From Segatella copri (GTDB taxonomy: Bacteria > Bacteroidota > Bacteroidia > Bacteroidales > Bacteroidaceae), in contig NZ_JAPDUW010000001.1 in assembly GCF_026015295.1 (NCBI RefSeq), positions 2,279,501 through 2,343,500 of the forward strand: DNA of 64,000 nucleotides, written 5' to 3'. Below, one piece after another: positions 63,992 to 64,000 of this stretch (positions within the stretch are counted from its first letter, which is position 1; each line of letters starts with the position of its first letter). The notes under the pieces are model-generated. The model did not search any database. It had not been told where the DNA came from and saw only the letters and a list, made by a program, of their open reading frames with translations. A program made the position numbers and the translations under genes.

Positions 63992-64000
63992 AAAATTCAA

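Overview
The window reads as chromosome of a gut Bacteroidales bacterium, most likely Prevotella/Segatella (copri-like). The basis is many promoters of the Bacteroidetes type (TTTG, about 20 nt, TAnnTTTG), a SusC/SusD pair with ECF sigma and FecR, the type 9 secretion translocon SprA beside ruvA, glutamine synthetase type III, and the DapL route to diaminopimelate. I ran no database search; family names come from motifs read in the translations.

Layout. 1-3212 (minus) is an AT-rich open frame cut by the left window edge. It is the N-terminal 1070 residues of a Cas12a (type V-A CRISPR effector), with crRNA-processing residues and the first two RuvC catalytic residues in place. It lies downstream of a small unknown protein and an XRE/ImmA-type regulator (3298-4537). 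4749-11408 is a nitrogen/lysine block: glnK-amtB (minus), then dapF, dapL and glnN (plus). 11782-12778 is accessory: a KilA-N protein and what looks like the tail of a lost azlD. 12779-25000 is housekeeping: zinc transporter, enolase, a thioredoxin lipoprotein, a SIMPL protein, NhaC, rubrerythrin, MutY, a MscS-type channel, PBP4, a PH-like membrane protein and NadB. 25112-33283 is sprA plus ruvA. 33735-34634 is meso-diaminopimelate dehydrogenase, a second route to the lysine/peptidoglycan precursor. 34749-37864 holds a DUF4143 ATPase with a phased repeat operator and a cysteine desulfidase-like enzyme.

38007-47420 (minus) is an outer-membrane uptake system: exported C1 aminopeptidase, ECF sigma, FecR anti-sigma, SusC, SusD, TlpA-like thioredoxin. 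An identical two-box motif (GATGTTACC, 13 nt, AAACGTATT on the minus strand) lies just upstream of both fecR and susC and is very probably the promoter of this sigma factor. 47596-53466 (plus) is dxs-trkA-trkH and manA. 53580-55436 (minus) is an AAA ATPase followed by a DUF4435/TOPRIM-like protein, the same gene pairing as the PARIS anti-phage system but with a short ATPase. 55613-58222 holds a DMT exporter and a lactate permease. 58379-62212 is a second ECF sigma operon, split by an IS4-family element that inserted exactly at the start codon of its last gene and left a 9-bp duplication that restores the ATG. 62616-63911 is an O-acetylhomoserine sulfhydrylase.

A recurring non-coding theme is short-word repeat tracts (ATTCAAC, GGTAAAAA, GTGAAGA, TAGTGAT, AACTATA words) that begin at, or a few bases after, the stop codons of eleven different genes. 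Other unexplained structure includes a nested inverted repeat at 33358-33443, four 22-bp tandem units at 36421-36508, a 28-bp perfect hairpin at 62222-62290 followed by three 23-bp units, and an inverted repeat in the glnK leader.
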